A DNA stretch of 64,000 nt from the NCBI GenBank assembly GCA_016201105.1, contig JACQDN010000069.1, positions 1 to 64,000 of the forward strand. Direction: 5' to 3'. Within the stretch, counting starts at the first letter, position 1, and every line of letters starts with the position of its first letter. Below are positions 24,769 to 33,273 of the stretch, in pieces. Under the pieces are notes generated by a model, which was not told where the DNA came from, did not search any database, and saw only the letters and a list, made by a program, of their open reading frames with translations. Both the position numbers and the translations under genes were made by a program. This DNA is from Pseudomonadota bacterium. Lineage in GTDB: Bacteria > Pseudomonadota > Alphaproteobacteria > Micropepsales > Micropepsaceae.

Positions 24769-25446
24769 GTGACCCCAGAAGGCACCCAGGCGCATGCCGC
24801 GCTGATGGATCGAATCTATCGCCATCAACGCTATATCTATGATTTTACGAGGAAATATTACCTCTTCGGACGCGATGCGCTGATCGATAGCCTCGCCCTC
24901 AAGCCCGGCGAGCGGCTGGTGGAAGTGGGCTGCGGCACGGCCCGCAATCTCATCCGCATTGCGCAACGCCATCCCCAGGCTCGCCTCTTCGGCCTGGATG
25001 CGTCGCAGGAGATGCTCAAAACCGCAGCCCAAGCCATTGATCGTGCTGGATTAAGCGGTCGTATCAGCCTCGCGCACGGTTATGCCGAAGAGCTCTCGCC
25101 ATCGATGTTCGGCGAGTCCCGGCCGTTCGATCGCGCTCTTTTTTCCTACAGTCTTTCGATGATTCCAGATTGGAAACAGGCACTTAAAGCAGCCGATTCC
25201 AATCTGTCGCCGACGGGGCAGATTCACGTCGTCGACTTCGGCGACCTGACGGGGTTGGGACAGATTGGTGAATCGCTGCTCAAGGGCTGGCTATCGCTGT
25301 TTCACGTGCAACCGCGAGCCGAAATCCTGCGTGGCCTGGAAGCCACAAGATCTCCAAAAGCACAGCAAAATAAGGCTTTGCGCATCCTATTGGGGCGTTA
25401 CGCGTTCCTGTGGAGCTGCGGCAAAGGTGGGCAGGAAATCCTGTAA
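24769..25446 (+). CDS. btaB: Betaine lipid N-methyltransferase BtaB
   Basis: A 225-residue class I SAM methyltransferase that adds three methyl groups to diacylglycerylhomoserine to give DGTS. SAM motif I is LVEVGCGTARNLI, followed by LFGLDASQEML and later DRALFSYSLSMIPDW. The N-terminal IYRHQRYIYDFTRKYYLFGRD is typical of BtaB. I use the GTG at 24769; the ATG at 24805 (MDRIYRHQ) also fits the family start. Upstream in-frame codons overlap btaA and are not supported. Confidence 0.9.
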   Translation: MTPEGTQAHAALMDRIYRHQRYIYDFTRKYYLFGRDALIDSLALKPGERLVEVGCGTARNLIRIAQRHPQARLFGLDASQEMLKTAAQAIDRAGLSGRISLAHGYAEELSPSMFGESRPFDRALFSYSLSMIPDWKQALKAADSNLSPTGQIHVVDFGDLTGLGQIGESLLKGWLSLFHVQPRAEILRGLEATRSPKAQQNKALRILLGRYAFLWSCGKGGQEIL

Positions 25447-25625
25447 AACTTATGTTGCAGCGTGGTCACAGGAGCGGGGGAATTCCTTGAACCAAGCCCG
25501 TAACCAAGTGTTGCCGGTGGACTTTGTACCTCCACTTTCGACACAATACGCCGTATAGAGGATTGTTGTCCCGGACGCGTCGGTGGGGGGGTCCCTGCCC
25601 GTCGGTACTTTAAAACGAGGGTAAA

Positions 25626-26648
25626 ATGAAACTACGCACTATCGCCCTTGCGGGCGTTGCAGCCCTGGCCCTCGCGGGCCCAGCCGCTGCCAGTGACGCA
25701 ACAGGCTGGTATCTCGGTTTGGGTGCCGGTTGGGATCATGAGGGGAATGTGAAGTGGGTCGAGCCCGGCCCGTTCACGGAGAAAGCGAAAACACAAGATT
25801 CGGGTCTCTTCACGGGAGCGGTCGGCTATCGCTTTCACAACCGGATTCGTGTCGAAGCCGAAATCGGCTACGACCGCCACAATCTGCATGACCCGTTCCA
25901 TACCGGTCATGACAGCATCACGTCCGGCCTCGTCAATCTCGCCTACGATACGAAGCTCTCCGACAAGTGGGACTTCACGCTCGGTGGCGGCGTCGGCCTC
26001 GGCAGTGCAAACGTTCGCACCTTCGATGGCTGCTGCTTCCCTGACGTCAATGGCACGCGCCAAGGCTGGATGTATCAGTTGATGGCAGGCTTTGCGTACT
26101 CCATCAACGACAACCTCGATCTGACGTTGGATTATCGCTATCGCGATCTGACCGAGAACAAAGCTTTCAAGCCGTTCGGCTATCACGTGCGCGGCCTAAA
26201 TGAACAGGCTGCGATGATCGGGTTGCGTTGGTATCTGGAATCGGCACCTCCGCCGCCGCCTCCCCCGCCGCCTCCCCCGCCGCCGCCGCCGCCAAAGACG
26301 TGGGTGAAGACGTTCATTGTCTTCTTCGACTTCAACAAGTCGAACCTTACGGCTGAAGCGCAAGCGGTCGTCACCGAAGCGGTGAAGACGGCTCAGGCGA
26401 ACGGCGTGGTGAAAGTGCTGATCACGGGCCACACCGACACGGTCGGCTCGCACAGCTACAACCAGGGCCTCTCCGAACGCCGCGCTCAGTCGGTGAAGGA
26501 TGAGATGGTGCGTCAGGGCATGACTGGCGACAGCATCTCCACTGTCGGCAAGAGCTTCGACGATCCGCTGGTTCCGACGGGACCGGGCGTACGCGAACCT
26601 CAGAACCGCCGTGCGGTTATCGAGTTGGGTGCTGGCGCCGGTATGTAA
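25626..26648 (+). CDS. OmpA-family outer membrane protein
   Basis: A 340-residue outer-membrane protein. Signal peptide (about 1-22, ending AGPAAAS), eight-strand OmpA-type barrel (about 25-205: GWYLGLGAGWDHEGNV, GLFTGAVGYRF, YRYRDLTENKAF, AAMIGLRWYL), a 16-proline linker (26247-26294), then the OmpA C-terminal peptidoglycan-binding domain (FFDFNKSNLTAEAQAVV, ITGHTDTVGSHSYNQGLSERRAQSVK, EPQNRRAVIEL). It links the outer membrane to murein. GAGGG precedes the ATG, and a strong terminator follows the gene. Confidence 0.94.
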   Translation: MKLRTIALAGVAALALAGPAAASDATGWYLGLGAGWDHEGNVKWVEPGPFTEKAKTQDSGLFTGAVGYRFHNRIRVEAEIGYDRHNLHDPFHTGHDSITSGLVNLAYDTKLSDKWDFTLGGGVGLGSANVRTFDGCCFPDVNGTRQGWMYQLMAGFAYSINDNLDLTLDYRYRDLTENKAFKPFGYHVRGLNEQAAMIGLRWYLESAPPPPPPPPPPPPPPPPKTWVKTFIVFFDFNKSNLTAEAQAVVTEAVKTAQANGVVKVLITGHTDTVGSHSYNQGLSERRAQSVKDEMVRQGMTGDSISTVGKSFDDPLVPTGPGVREPQNRRAVIELGAGAGM

Positions 26649-26671
26649 TCGGCTCCAAGCCTAAAAATAGG

Positions 26672-26699
26672 AAAGGGCGGGCTTCGGTCCGCCCTTTTT
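26672..26699 (+). terminator. Rho-independent terminator after the OmpA-like gene
   Basis: The GGGCGGGC arm pairs with GTCCGCCC across a TTCG loop (stem 675-682 with 687-694 in this kilobase), followed by TTTTT. It is a canonical intrinsic terminator 24 bp after the stop codon. Confidence 0.9.
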
Positions 26700-26895
26700 C
26701 TTTGTGCCATTCTTTCTTTGCACCCGTTTCTTTGCGCTGTTTGCGCAAATCGAAGCGACGTTTCGCAAAGTTCGACGCCGTGCAACGCTCACAAGCGTGC
26801 AGGCCAGAGGCGTATAGGCGTACGCAGGCGAACGTGCGCGCTCTCGGATATCGCCGATTAAAAAAAGCGCGTGTTAAATCGCGCGGACTCGAAAC

Positions 26896-27612
26896 CTAAT
26901 TGAAGATTCCGGAAAGCCAGCCCGACTTCTTTTCCTCCGGCTTTTTGTCCGGCTCGGGCTGCTGCGCCACGGGTTGGGGAGCAGCTCGCTGCGCCGGCGC
27001 CGTCACGGCAGGCGGCGTCAGCATGGCCAGACGCAGAGGATTGGGTTTGGGCACGATCATGGCGGAGGCCGTCAGGGCCGCAGCCGCCACGACAGGTTTC
27101 AAGGTGGTGGCCACGCGCAGTTCACAAGCCTGGATGGGGCTGTCGTCCTTCACCTGAACGCCTGAGACGAAGGCGGCCAAGGTGGGCCGCTGCGAGGTCA
27201 GGGCGGCGGAGAAGATGTCTGACGCCAGATGGCAATAGGCCGTGTTGTCGTGGATGCTGCGGATCGAGGAATCGTTGGCCAACCGCGTCTTGAAGGCATG
27301 ATATTCGGCCGTCCCGCGACCCCCGCCGTAGAGGCGCTTGAACATCTTCTCCAGCGTCGCGTCGGAGGCCCGCAATTCGGCGTTGTAGCCGGTCTGGAAG
27401 GCGTTGAACTTGGAGACCTGATCGCAGGTGAGCGCTGCAACCATCAATTCCTGCTGGATGGCGGCTGCCTGAATCGCGGTGACTTCTGTGGATTTGGCGC
27501 ACCGGATTGAGGAGCCGGCTACAGCCGAACCGATCATCGCCAAAGACGTCACAAGCGCCGTCGCGCCGGCCAAAGCCCTGCGTGCCATTCCCCAGACCCT
27601 TTTTGTTGTCAT
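26896..27612 (-). CDS. Exported hypothetical protein with Ala/Pro-rich tail
   Basis: A 238-residue protein I cannot assign. It has an N-terminal signal sequence (ALAGATALVTSLAMIGSAVAG), then a helical domain of about 130 residues with four cysteines (IRCAK, ALTCDQ, TAYCHL, QACELR). Its C-terminus is Pro/Gln/Lys-rich and ends GWLSGIFN. The paired cysteines suggest periplasmic disulfides. The start could also be the ATG at 27588 (MARRALAG). It is divergent from the tryptophan dioxygenase gene with about 76 bp between starts, so the two may share a regulatory region. Confidence 0.7.
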   Translation of the reverse strand: MTTKRVWGMARRALAGATALVTSLAMIGSAVAGSSIRCAKSTEVTAIQAAAIQQELMVAALTCDQVSKFNAFQTGYNAELRASDATLEKMFKRLYGGGRGTAEYHAFKTRLANDSSIRSIHDNTAYCHLASDIFSAALTSQRPTLAAFVSGVQVKDDSPIQACELRVATTLKPVVAAAALTASAMIVPKPNPLRLAMLTPPAVTAPAQRAAPQPVAQQPEPDKKPEEKKSGWLSGIFN

Positions 27613-27688
27613 GCTGCGGCGCGCACCCTACCATCCACTTGGAAAGATTGCGAATCTTCCTGCGCCTCACCGTAAACGCTGCAAGGCG

Positions 27689-28558
27689 ATGACCACCAAA
27701 AAAACCTCGGAAAAAGTTCCCACGGCCCATGAAGTCGACCTCAGCGGCGAGAATGTCCATTGGGACCTGCGGGAGGCGATGTCCTATGGCGACTATCTGG
27801 GATTGAAAGAGCTGCTCGCCTGCCAGCGCCCGCTAACCGGCAATCACGACGAGACTCTCTTCGTCATCATCCACCAGGCGTCCGAGCTGTGGCTAAAGCT
27901 CTGCCTGCACGAGATCGCCGGCGCCATCCGCCAGATCAAAAAGGACGAACTCGGGCCCGCCTTCAAGATGATGGCGCGGGTGGGACGCATCCAGGCCAAC
28001 CTCATCCAGTCCTGGGAAATCCTCTCCACCATGACGCCGTTCGATTATTCGAGCTTTCGCGCGGCGCTCGGCAAATCGTCCGGCTTTCAGTCCTTCCAGT
28101 ACCGCATGCTGGAATTTCGCATGGGCAACAAGAACGCACAGATGGCGCGCGTCTTCGAATCCGATCCCGACGTCGCGGCGTTGGTGCGGGAGGCGCTGGT
28201 TTCGCCCAGCATCTACGATGAATCACTCGCGCTCCTGGCGCGGCGCGGCCTGCCGGTGCCGAAAGACAAACTCGAGCGCGACTTTTCGCAAAGTTACGTC
28301 AGCGATCCGCGCGTGACTGAGGCTTGGCGGCTCGTCTACCGCGACGTCGAGAAGCATTGGGATCTCTACGAACTCGCCGAGAAACTGGTCGATCTAGAAT
28401 ACCGCTTCCACCTCTGGCGCTTCAGCCACATGAAGACGGTCGAGCGCATCATCGGCTCCAAGCCGGGCACCGGCGGCACTTCTGGTGTGGCTTACCTGCA
28501 GAAAGCGCTGTCGCTGCGCTTCTATCCCGAATTGTGGGATGTGAGGACGGAGATTTGA
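27689..28558 (+). CDS. kynA: Tryptophan 2,3-dioxygenase
   Basis: A 289-residue heme enzyme that opens the tryptophan indole ring to N-formylkynurenine. Hallmarks: LRGDYLGL-like SYGDYLGLKELLACQ, the FVIIHQASELWLKLCLHEI segment with the substrate-contacting histidine, SGFQSFQYRMLEF, and WRFSHMKTVERIIGSKPGTGGTSGV with the heme-ligand histidine. The start at 27689 (MTTKKTSEK) fits family length. No kynureninase or formamidase gene is adjacent. The next plus-strand gene is a class III CoA-transferase; a link through glutaryl-CoA catabolism is possible but not shown. Confidence 0.95.
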   Translation: MTTKKTSEKVPTAHEVDLSGENVHWDLREAMSYGDYLGLKELLACQRPLTGNHDETLFVIIHQASELWLKLCLHEIAGAIRQIKKDELGPAFKMMARVGRIQANLIQSWEILSTMTPFDYSSFRAALGKSSGFQSFQYRMLEFRMGNKNAQMARVFESDPDVAALVREALVSPSIYDESLALLARRGLPVPKDKLERDFSQSYVSDPRVTEAWRLVYRDVEKHWDLYELAEKLVDLEYRFHLWRFSHMKTVERIIGSKPGTGGTSGVAYLQKALSLRFYPELWDVRTEI

Positions 28559-28588
28559 GACGCGCTTCCGCTTTTCTCGTCGTCATCA

Positions 28589-28697
28589 CCCGTGAATGCG
28601 GGTGACCCAATTTTCCCCGCTACCGAGTTCGAAATGATCGCGCCGTTTCTTCTTGCCACATTATGCAGCTTACAACTGGGTGGCCCGCATTCACGGG
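28589..28697. repeat. Inverted pair of hairpins between kynA and the CoA-transferase gene
   Basis: CCCGTGAATGCGGG (28589-28602) and its exact reverse complement (28684-28697) lie 81 bp apart, each itself able to form a short hairpin with flanking TGACCC/GGGTGG sequence. This resembles other small intergenic repeats in this genome, but I see no other copy in the window. Confidence 0.45.
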
Positions 28698-28715
28698 CCG
28701 TGACAAGTTAGCGGC

Positions 28716-29933
28716 ATGGGCGCGCTTTCGCATATTCGTGTGTTGGATTTGAGCCGGGTGCTGGCGGGGCCCTGGGCGACGCAGGTTCTGGGCGATCTCG
28801 GCGCTGAGATCATCAAGATCGAAAAGCCGGGCGAAGGCGACGAGACGCGCCATTTCGGACCGCCCTTTCTGAACGACAAATCCGGCGCCAAGGGCGACGC
28901 GACTTACTTTCTTTCCGCCAACCGCAACAAGAAATCCGTCGCCATCGATTTCGCCAAACCCGAAGGGGCTGCGCTGGTCAAACGCCTGGCGCGCCGTGCC
29001 CATGTCGTAGTGGAGAATTTCAAGACCGGGGCGCTCGCCAAATACGGACTCGACTACAACTCGCTCGCGGCCGAGAACCCCGCGCTCATCTACTGCTCGC
29101 TCACAGGTTTCGGCCATGACGGGCCCTACAAGGACAAAGCCGGCTACGACTATCTGATCCAGGGCATGGGCGGATTGATGAGCGTGACCGGCCAGGCCGA
29201 CGGCACGCCAGGCGCCGAGCCGATGAAGGTCGGCGTCGCGGTCTCCGATCTCTTCACCGGCCTCTACACCACCATCGCCATCCTCGCCGCCGTCATCCAC
29301 CAGTCCAAAACCGGCGAAGGCCAGGCGATCGACATGGCGCTGTTCGATTGCCAGGCCGCAGCGCTGGCCAACCAGGCGACGAACTATCTCGCCGGCCACA
29401 TGGTCCCCATGCGTCTGGGCAACGCCCATCCCAACATCGTGCCCTATCAGGTGTTCGCCACCGCCGACGGCTTTCTTATTCTGGCGGTGGCCAATGACGG
29501 ACAGTTCCGGCGCTTCTGCGCGGCGGCAAAGCTGGAATCGCTTGCGGCCGATGCGCGCTTTCGCAGCAACGCCGAGCGGGTGGGCCATCGCGAGGAACTG
29601 ATCGCGCTGCTCAAACCGGCGATGGTCGCGCGCAAGACCGCGGACTGGATCGCGGCCCTGGAAGCGGCGAATGTGCCTTGCGGGCCGATCAATCGCATCG
29701 ATCAGGTGTTCGACGATCCCCAGGCCGTCGCGCGCCAGCTCAAGATCACGCTAGAGCATTCGGCGGCCGGGCCGCTTGATCTGGTGGCAAGCCCGATCCG
29801 GCTTTCCAAAACACCGCCCGAGTACAAAAGCGCGCCGCCGCTTTTGGGCGAGCACACCGAGGAAATCCTGCGCCGCGAACTCAAACTCGGCAGCGACGAG
29901 ATCGCGGCCCTGCGCCGGGCGGGTGCGCTTTAG
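28716..29933 (+). CDS. CaiB/BaiF (class III) CoA-transferase
   Basis: A 405-residue enzyme that moves CoA between carboxylic acids. N-terminal signature LSHIRVLDLSRVLAGPWATQVLGDLGAEIIKIEKP; the GYDYLIQGMGGLMSVTG segment; and the catalytic aspartate probably in DMALFDCQAAALAN. The C-terminal part has NVPCGPINRIDQVFDDPQ. Overall pattern is close to succinyl-CoA:glutarate transferases, but substrate cannot be fixed from sequence. The gene stands alone behind the kynA gene with a repeat in between. Confidence 0.88.
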   Translation: MGALSHIRVLDLSRVLAGPWATQVLGDLGAEIIKIEKPGEGDETRHFGPPFLNDKSGAKGDATYFLSANRNKKSVAIDFAKPEGAALVKRLARRAHVVVENFKTGALAKYGLDYNSLAAENPALIYCSLTGFGHDGPYKDKAGYDYLIQGMGGLMSVTGQADGTPGAEPMKVGVAVSDLFTGLYTTIAILAAVIHQSKTGEGQAIDMALFDCQAAALANQATNYLAGHMVPMRLGNAHPNIVPYQVFATADGFLILAVANDGQFRRFCAAAKLESLAADARFRSNAERVGHREELIALLKPAMVARKTADWIAALEAANVPCGPINRIDQVFDDPQAVARQLKITLEHSAAGPLDLVASPIRLSKTPPEYKSAPPLLGEHTEEILRRELKLGSDEIAALRRAGAL

Positions 29934-30205
29934 AGGCGGATTTGGAACGACCCAATTTGCACCCTTCATCCCGGCCAAGCGGCGCCTGATACATTTCCGG
30001 GGCACGCGTGCCGGGACGCGAGCCACGACGGTCCGCCTCTTTTTGGCCAACCATTCACCACACCGCGCGTTTACAAGCAGAAATTCGGCTTACTTGCCGC
30101 ATGCCAGCCTGCGCCGGCGTTAAGGCCGCCACGCTCTTTTGCTGATCCGGCACAAGGAAGTCTTAGAGAGATGGGCGCAAGCTAGAGTTAAGGGAGGGAA
30201 CAATC

Positions 30206-30598
30206 GTGCGTCTGCTCGTCGGTCTTGCGATTCTCGCGGTTTGCGGCCAAGCGTTGGCCGGTCCGGCGGAGCGTTCCTTCCCGCAAACGACCGCGACGGA
30301 GCCTGTCGTAGAGCGAGATTCCGGTCTCAGGCTTCCCGATCCGGAGGTGCCGCGCTTGCGGCTCAGTGCGCAGAATATACCGACATGGCAGGACACCGGC
30401 GCCAGCGACGTTTCCCAAACGTCGACGCCGCTGCGCCTTGGTCCGGTGCGGTTCGAGAGCGGAAGGGGCGCCGACGGCCGCCAGCATTTCGCGAACTACA
30501 CGCTGGACGGTGTGAACGTCTTCGGTAGCGAAGTTTCCGGCACGATCGACGGGGGTGGCGCCAAAGTCTTTCTGCGCTGGCATCCGGACAGCGAATAG
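30206..30598 (+). CDS. Small exported hypothetical protein
   Basis: A 130-residue protein with a signal peptide (MRLLVGLAILAVCGQALAG) and a mature domain rich in beta pattern: RLGPVRFESGRGADGRQHFANYTLDGVNVFGSEVSGTIDGGGAKVFLRW. I do not recognise the family. The start is GTG with GGGAGG eight bases upstream, which favours this start over upstream frames. It precedes asd by 91 bp. Confidence 0.65.
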   Translation: MRLLVGLAILAVCGQALAGPAERSFPQTTATEPVVERDSGLRLPDPEVPRLRLSAQNIPTWQDTGASDVSQTSTPLRLGPVRFESGRGADGRQHFANYTLDGVNVFGSEVSGTIDGGGAKVFLRWHPDSE

Positions 30599-30689
30599 CG
30601 GCTCGCCTCTTTTCCGCCTAAGCCTGATACGGTAATGCTGCACGCCCGCGCGGCTGGCGCGGGATTTCACCAAGAAGGGATTGAGTGCC

Positions 30690-31715
30690 ATGTCGTACAA
30701 GGTCGCCGTTGTCGGCGCGACCGGCAATGTCGGACGGGAGATGCTGAATGTCCTGGCCGAACGCAAATTTCCCGTTTCCGAAGTGGTGGCGCTGGCCTCC
30801 ACGCGCTCGGTGGGCAAAGACATCTCCTTCGGCGACGCCACGCTGAAGGTGAAGGCGCTCGAGTATTACGACTTCAAAGGCACCGATATCGCGCTGATGA
30901 GCGCGGGCTCCGCGGTCTCAAAAGTGTGGGCACAGAAGATCGCCGATGCCGGTGCGCTCGTCATCGACAATGCGTCGCATTTCCGCATGGACCGCCAGGT
31001 GCCGCTGGTGGTGCCGGAAGTGAACGCCCATGTGCTCGAGACCGACATCAAGAAGGGCATCATCGCCAATCCCAATTGCGCCATCGCCCAACTCGTCGTG
31101 GCGCTGAAGCCGCTGCACGACGCTGCCACCATCAAGCGCGTCGTCGTCTCCACCTATCAGTCGGTGTCCGGCGCCGGCAAGGACGCGATGGACGAACTCT
31201 TCCGCCAGACGCGCGCGGTATTCGTGGCCGACCCGATCGAGACCGAGAAGTTCACCAAGCAGATCGCGTTCAACGTGATCCCGCACATCCAGGATTTCCT
31301 CGACTCCGGCTATACCAACGAGGAATTTAAGATGATGGTCGAGATGCAGAAGATCCTCGATCCGAACATCCAATTGACGGCAACCTGCGTGCGCGTGCCG
31401 GTGTTCATCGGCCACTCCGAAGCGGTCAACGTGGAATTCGAAAGACCGATCACCGCGTCGCGGGCACGCGAGATCCTGCGCGAGGCGCCAGGTGTGCTCG
31501 TCGTCGACAAGCGCGAGGACGGCGGCTACATCACGCCGATCGAAGCGGCCGGCGAGGACGCGACGTATGTCAGCCGCATCCGCAAGGATCCCACCGTCGA
31601 GAACGGTCTTGCACTGTGGGTGGTCTCCGACAATCTGCGCAAAGGCGCGGCCTTGAACGCGGTGCAGATCGCCGAATGCCTGATCAACCGCAAGCTGCTG
31701 AAGAAAGCGGCGTAG
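30690..31715 (+). CDS. asd: Aspartate-semialdehyde dehydrogenase
   Basis: A 341-residue NADPH enzyme that reduces aspartyl phosphate in the lysine/threonine/methionine and murein DAP pathways. NADP loop VAVVGATGNVGREML; catalytic cysteine in IIANPNCAIAQLV; substrate-binding STYQSVSGAGKDAMDEL; and the histidine region RVPVFIGHSEAVNVEFE. It is the bacterial ASADH type 1 length. The ATG at 30690 has AAGAAGGGA upstream; a TTG nine bases earlier is a less likely start. The DAP product links to dapC-like and lysA genes in the same window. Confidence 0.95.
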   Translation: MSYKVAVVGATGNVGREMLNVLAERKFPVSEVVALASTRSVGKDISFGDATLKVKALEYYDFKGTDIALMSAGSAVSKVWAQKIADAGALVIDNASHFRMDRQVPLVVPEVNAHVLETDIKKGIIANPNCAIAQLVVALKPLHDAATIKRVVVSTYQSVSGAGKDAMDELFRQTRAVFVADPIETEKFTKQIAFNVIPHIQDFLDSGYTNEEFKMMVEMQKILDPNIQLTATCVRVPVFIGHSEAVNVEFERPITASRAREILREAPGVLVVDKREDGGYITPIEAAGEDATYVSRIRKDPTVENGLALWVVSDNLRKGAALNAVQIAECLINRKLLKKAA

Positions 31716-31719
31716 TCAT

Positions 31720-31856
31720 CACCTCCCCCTCGTGGGGAGGTCGAAAAATCCGCAGCGCAGCGAAGGATTTTTCGGGTGAGAGGAAGTAGCGCGTCTAGAC
31801 TTCCCCTCACCCGAAATTTGCTTCGCAAATTTCGACCTCTCCACAAGGGAGAGGTG
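31720..31856. repeat. CCTCCCC/GGGGAGG inverted-repeat element without a gene (family A)
   Basis: The unit opens with CACCTCCCCCTCGTGGGG and ends with ...CAAGGGAGAGGTG, which is inverted with some mismatches. Two internal hairpins, around AAATCC...GGATTT and AAATTTGCTTCGCAAATTT, face each other. It fills the gap between asd and the NTF2-like gene. Confidence 0.65.
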
Positions 31857-31869
31857 ATTGGGAAGCGTC

Positions 31870-32358
31870 ATGACTCAAGACGATTTTGCCAAACTGCTCG
31901 AACGCCTGGGCGCCGCTGCCACCAAAGGCGACGGCGAGGCCTTTGCCGGCTGTTTCACACCGGATGCGACCTATCACGATTACATCTACGGGCCGCACAA
32001 GGGCCGCGACTCCATCGCCGAGATGCTGGAGAATCTGTTCCACCGGGATGCGGACGATTATCACTGGCAGTTCCTGGATCCGGTGGTGAACGGCGATCTG
32101 GGTTATGCCCGCTCGCTGTCGCGTTTCGTTTCGAAGGTCCCGGAATTCAAGGGCAACAAAATCGTCATCGACGGCATCAGCCGCTTCGTTCTGAAAGACG
32201 GATTGATCGGCGAGTATTGCGAGAGCGTGAACGGCGGCGTGGCCATGTCGCAATTGGGCGTTCAACCAGACCGCATGGCGAAAGTGATGAAGCGCTGGGC
32301 GGACCGTTTGCTGTCAACCGAAGAAGTCGTCGCCTATCGCAAGGGCTTCCGCGCCTAA
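31870..32358 (+). CDS. NTF2/SnoaL-like fold protein
   Basis: A 162-residue cytoplasmic protein. The N-terminal helix DDFAKLLERLGAAATKGDGEAFAGCFTPDATYHDYIYG and the GRDSIAEMLENLFHRDADDYHWQFLDPVVNGDLGYARS stretch have the SnoaL/NTF2-like pattern (cone-shaped ligand pocket). No catalytic role can be given. The start at 31870 (MTQDDF) is preferred. It is convergent with pdxY, whose stop overlaps its stop region by four bases. Confidence 0.75.
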   Translation: MTQDDFAKLLERLGAAATKGDGEAFAGCFTPDATYHDYIYGPHKGRDSIAEMLENLFHRDADDYHWQFLDPVVNGDLGYARSLSRFVSKVPEFKGNKIVIDGISRFVLKDGLIGEYCESVNGGVAMSQLGVQPDRMAKVMKRWADRLLSTEEVVAYRKGFRA

Positions 32359-33185
32359 GCCGCCTTTTCGATTTTCAAATCTCGCAGCTTCGGCGGATCG
32401 GCGAGCGCGGATTGTTCCGCGATCAACCGCATTTCACTCTCGCCTGCGCTCTTCTGCAGGATGTCGAATACCGAACGCATCGCGAGCTCCAGCGCGCCTT
32501 CGGCCGTATGGCCGATGAGCAGCCTTCCCACGAACAAGGCGGCGAGCAGATCGCCCGCGCCATGCGGCACCTGCGCAAGCCGCGGTGTGGAGGCCATCCA
32601 GGCTTCGTCGTCGTGCAGAACCAGCGTGCCGAGACGGTCTGCGCCCACGACAATCGACGTGGCGAGGACCGTGTTCTTGCCAAGACGCCGTGCGGCGGCG
32701 AGGGCGTCGGAGACATTGCGAACGCTCGCGCCCGTCAAGCTCGAAAGCTCGAACGCGTTGGGGGTCACGATATCGGCTAGCGGCAGGAGCGTGCGCGCCA
32801 TGGCTTGCGCCACGCCAGGCTTGGCATAAGCACGGCCGTCATCTCCGAACACGGGATCCAGGCAATAGAGCGCTTTTTCATTGGCGCGTTTCACGCGGCG
32901 CACGGCATCGGCCACGACATCGGCCTGATCGGCGCTGCCGAGATAACCGGAGATCACCGCGTCGCATCCCGCAAGCCAGCCATTGGCTTCAAGCCCACCC
33001 ACCAGCCGCGCGAGCAATGCGGCGGGCATCGCCTCGCCTTCCACGTTGGGATAGCCCGCATGGCTCGACAGCAGCACGCTCGGCAGCGCCCAGACCTCAT
33101 GGCCCAGACACTGCAGCGCCAAACGGGCCGCGGCGTTGCCGACATGGCCGTAGGCCACATCCGACTGGATCGAAAGCACATTCAT
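32355..33185 (-). CDS. pdxY: Pyridoxal kinase
   Basis: A 276-residue ribokinase-family enzyme that phosphorylates pyridoxal in the PLP salvage pathway. N-terminal MNVLSIQSDVAYGHVGNAAA and LPSVLLSSHAGY bind the substrate. The DPVFGDDGRAY and ITPN-like VTPNAFELSSLTG motifs are present. The catalytic aspartate lies in VPHGAGDLLAALF, where PdxY proteins usually have GTGD; alanine replaces threonine. The start at 33185 removes a non-family extension. It is divergent from the CoA-lyase gene. Confidence 0.9.
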   Translation of the reverse strand: MNVLSIQSDVAYGHVGNAAARLALQCLGHEVWALPSVLLSSHAGYPNVEGEAMPAALLARLVGGLEANGWLAGCDAVISGYLGSADQADVVADAVRRVKRANEKALYCLDPVFGDDGRAYAKPGVAQAMARTLLPLADIVTPNAFELSSLTGASVRNVSDALAAARRLGKNTVLATSIVVGADRLGTLVLHDDEAWMASTPRLAQVPHGAGDLLAALFVGRLLIGHTAEGALELAMRSVFDILQKSAGESEMRLIAEQSALADPPKLRDLKIEKAA

Positions 33186-33273
33186 CGCAGGCGATATTAG
33201 CCGCAAAAGCTTGGCGGCGCGGAAGGCTTGCCGTAAATCTGGCCCTCCTTTCCGCCCGAGGCCTCCGACGTCC

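Noticed and set aside
26702-26899. 65-codon frame after the OmpA terminator
   Set aside because: It begins right behind the terminator, has no ribosome site, and its composition looks non-coding.
28589-28697. The inverted hairpins considered as a short CRISPR-like or tRNA-like structure
   Set aside because: There are only two units, in inverted rather than direct orientation, with no regular spacers and no tRNA features.
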